Below are positions 21,478 through 30,269 of a stretch of 64,000 nt of DNA, in pieces. Position numbers and translations under genes: made by a program. The stretch covers positions 360,247-424,246 of the forward strand of contig NZ_BMNH01000002.1 in NCBI RefSeq assembly GCF_014646355.1, written 5' to 3'. The notes below the pieces were generated by a model. It was not told the origin of the DNA. It saw only the letters and a program-made list of their open reading frames with translations, and searched no databases. Source of the DNA: Nonomuraea cavernae. Lineage in GTDB: Bacteria; Actinomycetota; Actinomycetes; Streptosporangiales; Streptosporangiaceae. Within the stretch, counting starts at the first letter, position 1; every line of letters starts with the position of its first letter.

Positions 21478-21495
21478 CGCCAATAGAGATTGGCG
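21478..21495. promoter_or_regulatory. Palindromic operator for the TetR regulator
   Basis: CGCCAATAGAGATTGGCG is a perfect inverted repeat of 7-base arms with a 4-base centre, 26 bases upstream of the TetR start and 56 bases upstream of the divergent flavoprotein operon. Size and position are typical of a TetR operator acting on both promoters. Confidence 0.7.
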
Positions 21496-21521
21496 TATCG
21501 ATAGTTGGGGAGACAGCAGGT

Positions 21522-22121
21522 GTGGCACGCATGGATCCCGACGACCGCCGCCAGCAGATCCTCGCCCGCGCGCAGACGCTGTTCCGCGAACGGCCCTACG
21601 GCGAGGTGTCCAATACCGAGATCGCCGCCGCGGCGGGCGTCAGCCGCGGCCTGCTCAACCACTACTTCGGCACCAAGCGCGAGCTCTACCTGGCCGCCCT
21701 GGCCGAGATGCTGGACGTGCCACCGGTGCCCGTGCCCGAGTACGTGGCCGGGGCCAGCGTCCGTGACCGGGTGTGCGAGAGCGTCAACGGCTGGCTCCAG
21801 CTGCTCGAGGACGACCAGGAGACCTGGCTGGCCGCGCTCGGCACGGGCGGCGACCCCGAGCTGGAGCAGGTCGTGGACCAGGCGAGGGAGGGGATCGTCG
21901 ACCACATCATCGAGGTGGTCGGGCTCGGCCCGCTCGCCCGGTCACGGCCCGAGGTGCGCGGGATGCTGCGCGGCTTCAGCGGGATGGCCGAGGCCACCTC
22001 GGCCGAGTGGCTGAAACGCGGCCGGCTGACCCGCCATCAGGTGCACGAGTTCCTGGAGGAGACCCTGGTCAGGCTGCTGGAGGACGTCATACCACGGGTT
22101 CTTGACGATCCGCCGCCGTGA
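21522..22121 (+). CDS. TetR-family transcriptional regulator
   Basis: 199-residue repressor. The helix-turn-helix domain covers residues 8-55 (RRQQILARAQTLFRE, then NTEIAAAAGVSRGLLNHYFG and TKRELYLAAL). The ligand-binding C-terminal domain is mostly helical (YVAGASVRDRVCESVNGWLQ) and gives no hint of the effector. GTG at 21522 or ATG at 21531 can start it. It is divergent from the two-gene flavoprotein operon and shares a palindromic operator with it, so it probably represses both. Its last 35 bases overlap the convergent M20 gene. Confidence 0.88.
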   Translation: MARMDPDDRRQQILARAQTLFRERPYGEVSNTEIAAAAGVSRGLLNHYFGTKRELYLAALAEMLDVPPVPVPEYVAGASVRDRVCESVNGWLQLLEDDQETWLAALGTGGDPELEQVVDQAREGIVDHIIEVVGLGPLARSRPEVRGMLRGFSGMAEATSAEWLKRGRLTRHQVHEFLEETLVRLLEDVIPRVLDDPPP

Positions 22122-23331
22122 GATAGCCGGCCAGCAACGCCTCGGCCACGTCGGCGACGGCCCCCGGACCGGGCAGGAACTCCGCGCTGTGCAGCCCCGA
22201 CACCGTGTCCACCCCGACGAACATCATCAGCGACGGCGCGACCGACGCGTAGTAGGCGAAGTCGTCGGCTCCGCACGACCGCAGCTCCTCGGTGACGGTC
22301 CTGCCGCCGTGCCGCAGCAGCTCTCCCGCCTGCATGGCCAGGTCCTCGTCGTTGGCGAGCACCGGCTCGCCGGGCAGCACCCGCACCTCCGCGTGGCAGC
22401 CGTACGCCCTGGCCACGTCCTCGACCAGCTGGGTGAAGCGGTCGTGCAGCTCGAAGCGCCACCGCTCCGACATCGCCCGCAACGTCCCCCGTGCCGTGGC
22501 CTTGGACGGGATGACGTTCGGCGCCGTTCCCGCGTTGATGGTGCCGAACGTGACCACGGTCGGCACCATCGGGTCGGCGACGCGGCTGACGAGCTGCTGC
22601 GCGGCCGCGATGACCTGGGCCAGGCCCACGACCGGGTCGCGGGCGAGGTGCGGGTAGGCGGCGTGCCCCGCCGAGCCCCTGATCGTCAGCTCGAACTCGT
22701 CGGCCGAGGCGTTGACCGGGCCGGGCGTGCAGGACACCATGCCGGCGGGCACCACGGGCTGCACGTGCGCGCCGATCATGGCGCGGACCTGGTGGCGGTC
22801 GAGCACTCCCGACTCGACCACGTCGTAGGCGCCCGACGGGAAGCCCTCCTCCCGGGGTTGCAGCACGACGAGCAGCGGAGCCACGGTGGCCGGTCCCGGG
22901 CCGGCCACCGGGGATCTCCGCGGCCCCCAGGCCTCGCCGTTCTCGCCCGATCCGGGCCAGGACTCCCCGGCGGCCCGGACCTTGTCCACCGCGCGGGCCA
23001 GCGCGACGACGGCGGCCAGGTGCACGTCGTGCCCGCAGGCGTGCATGGCGCCGTTCGCCGAGGCCCAGGTGACGCTGGTGCGTTCGGCGATGGGCAGCGC
23101 GTCCAGCTCGCCGCGCACGCCCACCGACGGTCCCGGCCCGCCGATCCTGACGACTGCGCCGGTGTCGGCCACGTACTCGACGAGCCCGCCCGTCAGGGCG
23201 TCGAGCACCAGCTTGAGGCTGGGCCCCTCCTGCCCTGACAGGCACGGCTGCGCGTGCAGCTCCCGCCGCAGCCTCTCGGCGGCGGGCAGCTCCGCCCGCA
23301 GCGCCTCCCGCAACAGCGCCCCCGTACCCAC
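22087..23331 (-). CDS. M20 family metallo-amidohydrolase
   Basis: 414-residue zinc amidohydrolase of the M20D group (hippurate hydrolase, IAA-amino acid hydrolase, AbgB). The metal and catalytic motifs are complete: ELDALPI, MHACGHDVHLAA, PREEGFPSGA (general base Glu), GAHVQP and a C-terminal HSAEF. The dimerisation lid domain lies in the middle. It should hydrolyse N-acyl or N-aminoacyl amides in the cytosol; the substrate is unknown. GTG at 23331 is chosen because AAGGGAGA stands about 8 bases before it; the frame extends about 23 codons further upstream without one. It converges on and overlaps the TetR gene. Confidence 0.85.
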   Translation of the reverse strand: MGTGALLREALRAELPAAERLRRELHAQPCLSGQEGPSLKLVLDALTGGLVEYVADTGAVVRIGGPGPSVGVRGELDALPIAERTSVTWASANGAMHACGHDVHLAAVVALARAVDKVRAAGESWPGSGENGEAWGPRRSPVAGPGPATVAPLLVVLQPREEGFPSGAYDVVESGVLDRHQVRAMIGAHVQPVVPAGMVSCTPGPVNASADEFELTIRGSAGHAAYPHLARDPVVGLAQVIAAAQQLVSRVADPMVPTVVTFGTINAGTAPNVIPSKATARGTLRAMSERWRFELHDRFTQLVEDVARAYGCHAEVRVLPGEPVLANDEDLAMQAGELLRHGGRTVTEELRSCGADDFAYYASVAPSLMMFVGVDTVSGLHSAEFLPGPGAVADVAEALLAGYLTAADRQEPVV

Positions 23332-23422
23332 GCGTGCTCTCCCTTCTCCGGCCGGATCTCGCCCGCCCCTACCCGCGTGCGCGGCTGGATCACCCGTCAC
23401 CGGCGACGGGATCGCCGTCAGG

Positions 23423-26400
23423 TCAGGCGGCGGCCTTGGCCGCCACCGCGATCACCGCCTCGCGCTCCACGCCGCTGACCGTCACCGTGACCGTGACCTG
23501 GCCCACGCGCAGCGCGGTGAGCGTGCCGGTGTCCGGGTCGAGGACGGCGACGTGCCGGCTCCCGGCCGACGAACGCGAGCCGACGTGCAGGCCGGCCGAG
23601 CCGGACCACCGCACGGACACGGGGTGGGCGGCGGGCACCGTCCGGGCGCCCTGCCGCACCGTCGCCGTGACCGAGCCGGTGCCGCCCACGGGGAGCGAGG
23701 CCGGCGCCGTCAGCGTCAGTTCGTCCACGTGCGGGCGGATCTGGGCGCCGATCCAGGTGGGCGCGTCCACGAACCAGTTGCGCCGGACGTGCTCGGCCTC
23801 CCGGGCGCTCACCGGGTCCACGCCCCACAACGACCAGCCGGTGAACCCGCCGTCGTCCGCGGGCGTGGCCGGGTTCTTGCCCGAGTTGCCGTTGATGACG
23901 TACGGCACCGCGTCGACCCGCGCCGCGTGGAAGGTGCCGACGTGCGCCCCGATGAACGCGGCGCCCTTGCCGGTCGTCCGCTGGAAGTCGGCCAGCCAGC
24001 CCTCGACCAGCGCGGCCTCCTTGCGGTCGCCCAGCTGACTGCCCTTGCCGGGCGTGGGGTCGCGCGGCGGCACGTGGAAGACCACCGCCACCGAGCCGAC
24101 CGACGCGTCACGGGCCGCCGCGTCGAGCTGCGAGCGCAGCAGCGCGACCTGCTCGTAGCCGCCGCCGCGCAGGTTGAGCCGCGAGGTGTCCAGCGTGACG
24201 AACCGGGTGCCCTTGTGGTCGAAGGTCCGGTACGTGTCACCGAACACGGCCTTGAAGTCGTCGATCCTGCCGCCCATCACCTCGTGGTTGCCGGGCACGT
24301 AGTGGTAGGGCAGTGTCCCGCCCAGCTCCTCGTCGAGGATCCTCTTGGCCAGCGCGAAGTCCGCCGGCGACGCCTCGTCCACCAGGTCGCCGTTGATCAG
24401 CAGGAAGTCGGGCGCGGCGGCCTTGATCTCGCGCAGCGTGCGGCGCGCGTTGCGGACGATGTCGCTGTCCGGGTCGCGCGCGACGAACTGGGCGTCCGAC
24501 ATGACCGCGAACCGCCACGGCATCCCGGCCACCTCCTGCCGGACCACCGGATCGGCCACCTTGGCCACGGCCGGCGTCTCGACCGACGGCGGCACCTTGG
24601 CCACCAGCCCGTCGATCAGGATCTCGTTGGTGTACCTCTGGTCGGCCTTCGTCTCGGCCACGTAGAAACGGCGCAGCCGGAGCGGGTGCTCGACGCCCGC
24701 CGGCACGGCGAACTCGACGAACTTCCAGCCGGTCCACGTCATGTACGGGCCGCGCAGGATCTGCGACTGGCCGAGCGCGTCGTAGAACTCCAGGCTGGGC
24801 CACTCCCCCTTGCCGGTGGAGTGGATCCACATCCCGAACGCCTGCGGCTGGCCCGGGATCTCCAGTTGCCGGGGCGGGCTGGCGTAGGCGGCCCGCGTCG
24901 CCGTGGACTGGGTGAAGTCGTAGGCCAGCTTGAGCCCGCCCCCGCTCTGTCCCGGCGCCGCCGACAGCGAGCCGGTGGCCCGTGCCGCGGCGAAGGCCCA
25001 GGAGCCGGCGTCCTCGAAGTCGGCCACCGGTCTGTCCTCGAAGCCCACGGTGACGGGCACGGCGGCGCTCACCTTGCCCACCTTGGCGGTGATCAGGCCC
25101 GAGCCGGTGTCCCGCTTGGCCTTCACGGTGAAGTAGCCGTGCTCCGACGGCGTCACCTCGAACAGGTCTCGGTCGTAGGACAGGGTCAGGTCGCCGGGCT
25201 CGATGGGCGCGGAGTTGCCGTTGCGGTCGTAGCCGACCACGCCGAACGTGGCGGTGCCGGAGGCTCCGGGCAGGCCGACCCGGTCGGCGGTCATGCCGAG
25301 GCGTCGCAGGGGCTGGAGCACGGTGAGCTCCAGGGCGCCCTTGGCGTCGCCTCGGGAGGCGGTGACGGTCGTCTGGCCGGGCACCAGGGCGTGGAACCGC
25401 CCGTCGCGGATCACGCCGTGCGCGATCGGCGCCGCCTTCCAGGACGGCGTTCCGGCGGCGGGGCCGTACGTCTCGTCGTATCCGGCGGCGGTCAGCCGCC
25501 TCGTGAGGCCGGGGAAGACGCGGTCGGGGCGGCCGCCCGCGACGGGCGAGGCGCCGGGCGCGCGGGCGGGGTCGGTGGCGGTCTCCAGCCAGAAGCCCTT
25601 CAGCTTGCCGCTGCCCTCGGGCGCGTACAGGGCCAGGCCGTTGGGGACGTGCCGCTCGCCGCCGTCGGACGGGCTGTTCTCGACCTGCGCCTCGGCGGAG
25701 CCGGGCTCGCGGGCGAGCAGGGTCGATGAGCCGCCGCCGTCGAGGTTCAGCGCGTTGGCGGCGCCCAGCTCGGCCATCAGCTCGGCCAGCTCGTCGAGCG
25801 TGACGCCGCGGCTGTCGGCCTGGCGGCCGTCCACGGTCAGCAGGTGCATCGTCCGGCCGTCGGCGGAGAAGCCGACCGCGGTGCGCGGATGCGCGGCCGG
25901 GTCGGCCGATTTCTGCACCACGCCGTCCTTGACCAGGACGTAGTTGCCGCCCACCGCCGCCTTGACGGCGCCGCCGTCTGACGCCTTCGGCCGGTACGTC
26001 ACGTCGACGCGGTCGCCGGTCTTGAGCGCGGCCAGGGCGGCGGCGCCGGCGTCGCGGCCGAGCAGGATCGTGGTGCCGGCGGGGATCGGGCCGCTGCCGG
26101 CGGCCTGGCGTACCTCGGTGACGACCCCGTCCACCAGCTCGACCTCGGTGACGGCGGTGGCGCCCTCGACGGCGCGGGCCCGCGAGTAGGAGCCCCACAG
26201 CGGCGTGAACAGGCCGGCCCCGCCCGCCTGGACGAGCTGGTTGAACTGGGTGAGCGTGATCGGGGAGCCGCCGGCGGGGGTGGCGGCGCCCTCGAAGTAC
26301 ATCTTCAGCACCCGGCCCACGCCGTCGCCGGTGATCGCGACGGCGTTCTCGTGGCCGGCGATGGGCGACTGGACGAGCGAGCCGTCCTGGACGCCGATGC

Positions 26401-26818
26401 CCTGGGCGGCGCCGGAGTTGTTGATGTCGAAGAAGTCGCCGTTGACGGCGGCGACGGCGCGAGCGCGGTTGGCCGGGCCGGACAGCGGCTCGGTCTTCGA
26501 CACCTCGCCCGAGTAGACGTAGTCGGCCTTGGCGCTGCCGAGGTCGGCGGTGAGCGCGTCGGCGCGGAGCCAGCCGAGCGCGTCGTAGCGGTCGAACGAG
26601 GTGAGCGAGATGCCGGGGGCGACGGGCCGGGTCTTCCGGTCCGTCTCCAGCCGCTCACCGGAGGCGGCGGCGAGCAGGGTCGAGGGGGGCGGGTAGGACG
26701 ACGCGGTGAGCGCGTCCTCTGCGGGGGGCTGCGGATCGGCCGACGCGGGCGCCGCGACGCCTAAGACGAGCGCGGCGGCCGCGGCCGCGTAACGGAGGGT
26801 CTGCACGACCGAACTCAA
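23423..26818 (-). CDS. Secreted phosphodiester glycosidase fused to metallophosphoesterase
   Basis: 1131-residue exported protein. A signal peptide (LRYAAAAAALVLGVAAPASA) precedes an N-terminal NAGPA-type phosphodiester glycosidase domain (about 60-390) with VNGDFFD and LNLDGGGSSTLL. Two or three beta-sandwich segments follow (about 400-740). A calcineurin-like phosphoesterase domain comes next (about 755-1000) with its metal motifs SDAQF, NGDLVDE, PGNHE and the histidines in VVFHVPP and GAHVGTFH. An Ig-like C-terminal domain ends the protein. NAGPA domains remove GlcNAc capping phosphodiesters, and the phosphoesterase could then release phosphate. A target in wall polymers is inference. The TTG start at 26818 has no good ribosome site, so the start is uncertain. 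Confidence 0.82.
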   Translation of the reverse strand: MSSVVQTLRYAAAAAALVLGVAAPASADPQPPAEDALTASSYPPPSTLLAAASGERLETDRKTRPVAPGISLTSFDRYDALGWLRADALTADLGSAKADYVYSGEVSKTEPLSGPANRARAVAAVNGDFFDINNSGAAQGIGVQDGSLVQSPIAGHENAVAITGDGVGRVLKMYFEGAATPAGGSPITLTQFNQLVQAGGAGLFTPLWGSYSRARAVEGATAVTEVELVDGVVTEVRQAAGSGPIPAGTTILLGRDAGAAALAALKTGDRVDVTYRPKASDGGAVKAAVGGNYVLVKDGVVQKSADPAAHPRTAVGFSADGRTMHLLTVDGRQADSRGVTLDELAELMAELGAANALNLDGGGSSTLLAREPGSAEAQVENSPSDGGERHVPNGLALYAPEGSGKLKGFWLETATDPARAPGASPVAGGRPDRVFPGLTRRLTAAGYDETYGPAAGTPSWKAAPIAHGVIRDGRFHALVPGQTTVTASRGDAKGALELTVLQPLRRLGMTADRVGLPGASGTATFGVVGYDRNGNSAPIEPGDLTLSYDRDLFEVTPSEHGYFTVKAKRDTGSGLITAKVGKVSAAVPVTVGFEDRPVADFEDAGSWAFAAARATGSLSAAPGQSGGGLKLAYDFTQSTATRAAYASPPRQLEIPGQPQAFGMWIHSTGKGEWPSLEFYDALGQSQILRGPYMTWTGWKFVEFAVPAGVEHPLRLRRFYVAETKADQRYTNEILIDGLVAKVPPSVETPAVAKVADPVVRQEVAGMPWRFAVMSDAQFVARDPDSDIVRNARRTLREIKAAAPDFLLINGDLVDEASPADFALAKRILDEELGGTLPYHYVPGNHEVMGGRIDDFKAVFGDTYRTFDHKGTRFVTLDTSRLNLRGGGYEQVALLRSQLDAAARDASVGSVAVVFHVPPRDPTPGKGSQLGDRKEAALVEGWLADFQRTTGKGAAFIGAHVGTFHAARVDAVPYVINGNSGKNPATPADDGGFTGWSLWGVDPVSAREAEHVRRNWFVDAPTWIGAQIRPHVDELTLTAPASLPVGGTGSVTATVRQGARTVPAAHPVSVRWSGSAGLHVGSRSSAGSRHVAVLDPDTGTLTALRVGQVTVTVTVSGVEREAVIAVAAKAAA

Positions 26819-26890
26819 TCGCCCGTGGCTATTATTTTCAAGACTTGGCGATGAACCAAAGGAAAATTTCAGGCTCTGATGGGACCGCGG

Positions 26891-29074
26891 TCAGGCCTTG
26901 CCCGGCACGGGATCGGCCAGCGGCGCCGGTTCACCGGACCTGCCGGGCTCACCGGACCTGCCGGGCTCACCCGGCCCGGCCGGCTCGCCGCCGAGCGGCT
27001 GCGTCTGCTCCGGCAGCCGCAGCCCGGCGTAGAGGACCAGAGGCACGGCCAGCGCCACGACCATCGACAGGACGGCCGTGCCGGAGTCGTTGACCAGCAT
27101 CCCGACCACGCCGCTGACCAGCGCCCCGATGAGACCGGCGCGCAGCATCGGGGCCCGCGCGAACGCCTGGGGCAGCAGGCCCGCGCTGGCCTGCCCGGGC
27201 CGCAGCAGCGCGAAGACCAGGAACGCCAGGCCGACGATCACGATCGGCATCAGGTTGGGCGAGAGCATGGTGTTGAGCATGGCGCCGAGCTTGCGGCCGA
27301 TCATGGGCAGGAACGTCCCTTCGATCACCTGCCCGACGAACCGGCCCAGGTGCGTCTGGGAGGCGGGCGGGCGCAGGTGGTCGAGCACCGCGATGACCGA
27401 CACGGCCAGGCCGCCCAGCACGCAGAACCCGGCGAGCTTCGCCGGCGAGACCCGCTTGCCCGCCACGAGCAACGCGGTCACGGCGATGCCCGGGACGAAC
27501 GCGATCACGCCGCCGAAGTCGCTGCCGATGCCCGGCCAGCCGGCCAGCAGCATGGCCGCCACGCCCAGCGTCGCGACGATCGTCACCGCGAGCCGACGCC
27601 GCCCGGCGCGCACCAGGTGGTCGGCGGCGACCGCGGTCACCATGAGCACGGCCGTGGCCAGCAGCGCGAACGGGATGTTGGCCAGCCCGTGGTAGCGCCC
27701 GCCGACCACGGCGGTGTAGCCCATCAGGCTGTTGAACTGCAGGGGCGTGCCGGTGAGCAGGTCGCCGACCAGGACGGCGGCGGTGACCCCGGCGACCACG
27801 GCGGGCGGCCCCAGCGGGTGGCGCCGCCACGGCCCGGCCATCGCCGCCAGCAGGATGAGCCCGGCCAGGCCGACCACCCCGCCGACCAGCGCCATCGCGG
27901 GCTGGTCGGCCCGCGCCCAGGGCAGCAGGTTGACCAGGTACGTCGAGACGGGGACGGAGGCGAGCCCGAGCGCGACCACTCCGACGGCCATCGGCCGCCT
28001 GCGCCGCGCCAGCAGGAGGTAGGCGATCACGTAGAACACGACCTGGCTGATGGCGAACGCGGTGAAGAACACGCCGGTGGTCAGCCGTACGGTCGTGCCG
28101 GCCAGGTCGGCCCTGCGCAGGTCGGCGGCGGCCTCGTCGAGACCGGCGGTGCGGCCGAGCGCCCACGGCGAGCCGATGACGGTCGGCGGGATGGCGACGC
28201 CGGCCGCGGTCAGCACGGTGGGCGCGATGTCGGGCAGGATCACGATGTCCTCGCGCCGCGTGGACGTGGTGCCGACGAACGCTCCGGCCGCTCCGGGCCG
28301 CTTCCACATGACGACCCGCAGGTGCGGCACCGAGCCGTGGTCGCCGATCCCGGCGAGCACCACCTCGGCGTCGGCGGGGATCCTGGCGAGGGCCGCCCCG
28401 ACCTCGGCGTCGGCGGCGCGCACCGCCTGCTCGCGGCGGGCGGGGCCGAGGGCGTCGGGCTCCTTGGGCAGCCGGCCGTCGGTCAGGTAGGGGCTGATCA
28501 GCTCGTCCACGTCGACGGCGACGACCTTGCAGCGTGACCAGTCGGTCAGGCCGGCCGGGTCGGCGGCGTAGAGGTCGACGGAGCCCTTGCGGTCGGCCAG
28601 CGCCAGGGCGGCGCCCCGGCCGACCGCGGCGGTGCACTGGCCGGCCGCGTGCACGGCCTCGCCGAGGGTGCCGGCGTAGGTGCCGTCGCGCTCGCCGAGC
28701 AGGTCGGCGAAGCCGGGAACCGTCGCGCCCGCGCCCTGTGGGGCGGGCTCGGGCGGCAGGCCGCAGCCGTGGCCGACGGCGGACCGCACCCCGGCCGAGA
28801 CGGTCAGCCAGCCGTCGTGAGGACAGGTGACGGTGCCCAGGGTTTTGACGGAGACCGAGCCGAGCCCGCTCTGCCCGGCCAGCCGCCACAGGTGCGGGGT
28901 GATCGCCGGATCGAGGTCGTCCCAGTGCAGGCCGGGCACTCCGATGAAGGCCACCCGCCCGTCGGCCTGGCTCGCGGCCTGACCCGTGTCCTGGGCGGCG
29001 GCGAGCGCGCCCGAGGCGGGCAGCGCCCAGCACAGCGTCGCCACGACCACGAGCAGTAGCGCCTTCCTCACCAT
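26891..29074 (-). CDS. Alkaline-phosphatase-superfamily polytopic membrane protein
   Basis: 727-residue protein. A signal peptide (VRKALLLVVVATLCWALPAS) is followed by an extracytoplasmic domain of about 300 residues that looks like a degenerate alkaline phosphatase/sulfatase fold (FIGVPGLHWDDLDPAITPHL, GIGDHGS, ILPDIAPTVLTAAGV). About ten transmembrane helices fill residues 335-690. The classical metal-binding Asp/Ser/Thr set is not obvious, so catalysis is uncertain. The C-terminal tail has the GEPGRS repeat. The gene lies just upstream of the NAGPA-phosphoesterase gene, with 72 bases between them, and may form an operon acting on the envelope. Function unknown. Confidence 0.7.
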   Translation of the reverse strand: MVRKALLLVVVATLCWALPASGALAAAQDTGQAASQADGRVAFIGVPGLHWDDLDPAITPHLWRLAGQSGLGSVSVKTLGTVTCPHDGWLTVSAGVRSAVGHGCGLPPEPAPQGAGATVPGFADLLGERDGTYAGTLGEAVHAAGQCTAAVGRGAALALADRKGSVDLYAADPAGLTDWSRCKVVAVDVDELISPYLTDGRLPKEPDALGPARREQAVRAADAEVGAALARIPADAEVVLAGIGDHGSVPHLRVVMWKRPGAAGAFVGTTSTRREDIVILPDIAPTVLTAAGVAIPPTVIGSPWALGRTAGLDEAAADLRRADLAGTTVRLTTGVFFTAFAISQVVFYVIAYLLLARRRRPMAVGVVALGLASVPVSTYLVNLLPWARADQPAMALVGGVVGLAGLILLAAMAGPWRRHPLGPPAVVAGVTAAVLVGDLLTGTPLQFNSLMGYTAVVGGRYHGLANIPFALLATAVLMVTAVAADHLVRAGRRRLAVTIVATLGVAAMLLAGWPGIGSDFGGVIAFVPGIAVTALLVAGKRVSPAKLAGFCVLGGLAVSVIAVLDHLRPPASQTHLGRFVGQVIEGTFLPMIGRKLGAMLNTMLSPNLMPIVIVGLAFLVFALLRPGQASAGLLPQAFARAPMLRAGLIGALVSGVVGMLVNDSGTAVLSMVVALAVPLVLYAGLRLPEQTQPLGGEPAGPGEPGRSGEPGRSGEPAPLADPVPGKA
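26931..26984. repeat. 18-bp tandem repeats at 3' end of membrane protein gene
   Basis: Two exact 18-bp copies (26931 and 26949) and a third diverged one encode Gly-Glu-Pro-Gly-Arg-Ser-type repeats in the cytoplasmic or extracellular tail. The unit is a multiple of three, so copy changes keep the frame. Confidence 0.75.
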
Positions 29075-29333
29075 CGGCCCCCATCAGAGTGAGGAGCCCG
29101 CGGCGGAGATCTCCGATGCGCCCCGCGGTGCTCACGTCGGGAAAGTCGTCGGCAACCTAGCACGGGGCCGTCCGCCGTCGCGTCACCTTTTGATCAACGT
29201 TCCGCGCGCGTTGCCGCACCCGCCGTGCCGCGGTCCAGGCCGGAGGTTTCACCCGGCGCCGGACCCATCACTGGCGTCCGCGCGGCCGACGGCGCAGACT
29301 GGAAGGACGGCGATCCGTGGAAGTGGAGCACCC

Positions 29334-30017
29334 GTGGACAACAACCTAGATCACATGCCGGTTCTGTCCCGAGGTAGGCATCGAAACCCGAAACGTGGTG
29401 CCTGCTTCATGGAGCTGGCGTCCTACCTAGCCGGAGAACGGTGGAGCGATCACCCGGCCTGCACGCACCCGCTGCTGGCCGCTCTCGCCCGCCTGGTCAA
29501 CGACAATGTCGGCGACGAGAGTCGCGCCGAGCTCGTCGAGCTCGTCCCGTCGATCATCGGCCTGGCCGGTGACGACCTTCGCGTGGACGCGCGGCTCGCG
29601 TTGCGCTGCGCGACGACCGCGTTGCCGGTGGCGGCGGCCGAGCGCCAGCTCGCCCTGGCGGTGTCGGTGCTGGCCGCCGAGGAGATGCTGGCCAGGCTCG
29701 ACGGCGCGCCGTCGGGGCGGATGAGCGAGCGCAGCAGGGAGGCGATGGCCCAGGTGCCGCAGGCGGCCGAGCAGGCGAGGCGGTTCAGCCGGGCGGCGCG
29801 CATCACCGAGAAGGGCTTCCGCCGCTACGCCGCGCCCAACGCGGTCCAGCTCTCGGTGGTCGGGATCGTGCAGGCGTGCGTCCCCGATCCGGACAGGCTG
29901 CTCCGTGAGCTGCTGGCGGGCGCGATCGGCGACTGCTCGGCGCTGATCCGCGGCGTGGGCCCGGCCGCCGGGGCGGAGACTCCTCGCGAGGAGGGTGCCG
30001 TCCCCGTCCACGCCTGA
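29334..30017 (+). CDS. Hypothetical helical protein
   Basis: 227-residue protein, not recognised. After about 25 basic residues comes MELASYLAGERWSDHPACTH and then a run of amphipathic helices to the end (LLAALARLVNDNVGDESRAE, AERQLALAVSVLAAEEMLAR). It has no membrane segment or catalytic motif. GTG at 29334 has GGAG 6 bases upstream; a second in-frame ATG at 29409 would give a 202-residue form that begins at the conserved-looking MELASYLAGERW. It is divergent from the large membrane protein and followed by the VIT transporter. Function unknown. Confidence 0.6.
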   Translation: MDNNLDHMPVLSRGRHRNPKRGACFMELASYLAGERWSDHPACTHPLLAALARLVNDNVGDESRAELVELVPSIIGLAGDDLRVDARLALRCATTALPVAAAERQLALAVSVLAAEEMLARLDGAPSGRMSERSREAMAQVPQAAEQARRFSRAARITEKGFRRYAAPNAVQLSVVGIVQACVPDPDRLLRELLAGAIGDCSALIRGVGPAAGAETPREEGAVPVHA

Positions 30018-30179
30018 GGCGTCCGGCCGAGCCGGGGGGTGATTCCGGTCACCTCCGGGCGGCGGCGCGCACCCTCTCGCGGCGGTCTCCGGAGGGTGGC
30101 GATCAGCTGATCAGAGGCGGCTGACCTCCTTCGTCATCCCCGGATTTTCACGACACACTGTCACAAAACCAATGAAAGC

Positions 30180-30198
30180 GCAGGTCAGGCAAGCCTCT
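30180..30198. promoter_or_regulatory. IdeR/DtxR-like iron box upstream of VIT transporter
   Basis: The core AGGTCAGGCAAGCCT matches the IdeR/DtxR consensus core AGGTTAGGCTAACCT at 12 of 15 positions. It lies about 70 bases before the VIT start and just upstream of a possible promoter (TTGCGA at 30204, CTAAAT or TAAATT about 17 bases on). A position upstream of the -35 box would fit activation under iron excess, as known for some IdeR targets. A site search would be needed to confirm. Confidence 0.5.
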
Positions 30199-30269
30199 CC
30201 TTCGTTGCGACACGTACGGAAATATGTCTAAATTTTCATACGAGTTGTGATCAGGAGGGGAAAGTTTTC

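Noticed and set aside
18593..21532. A single 979-codon minus-strand fusion of a Tat-signal protein and a flavoprotein
   Set aside because: The middle third is out-of-frame Arg/His-rich sequence; the true protein there is read in another frame. The long frame arises from the deletion in the flavin oxidase gene.
22886..25729. A 947-codon open frame on the plus strand
   Set aside because: It is antisense to the M20 and NAGPA genes, is His/Arg/Gly rich, and has no recognisable domain; a typical shadow in high-GC DNA.
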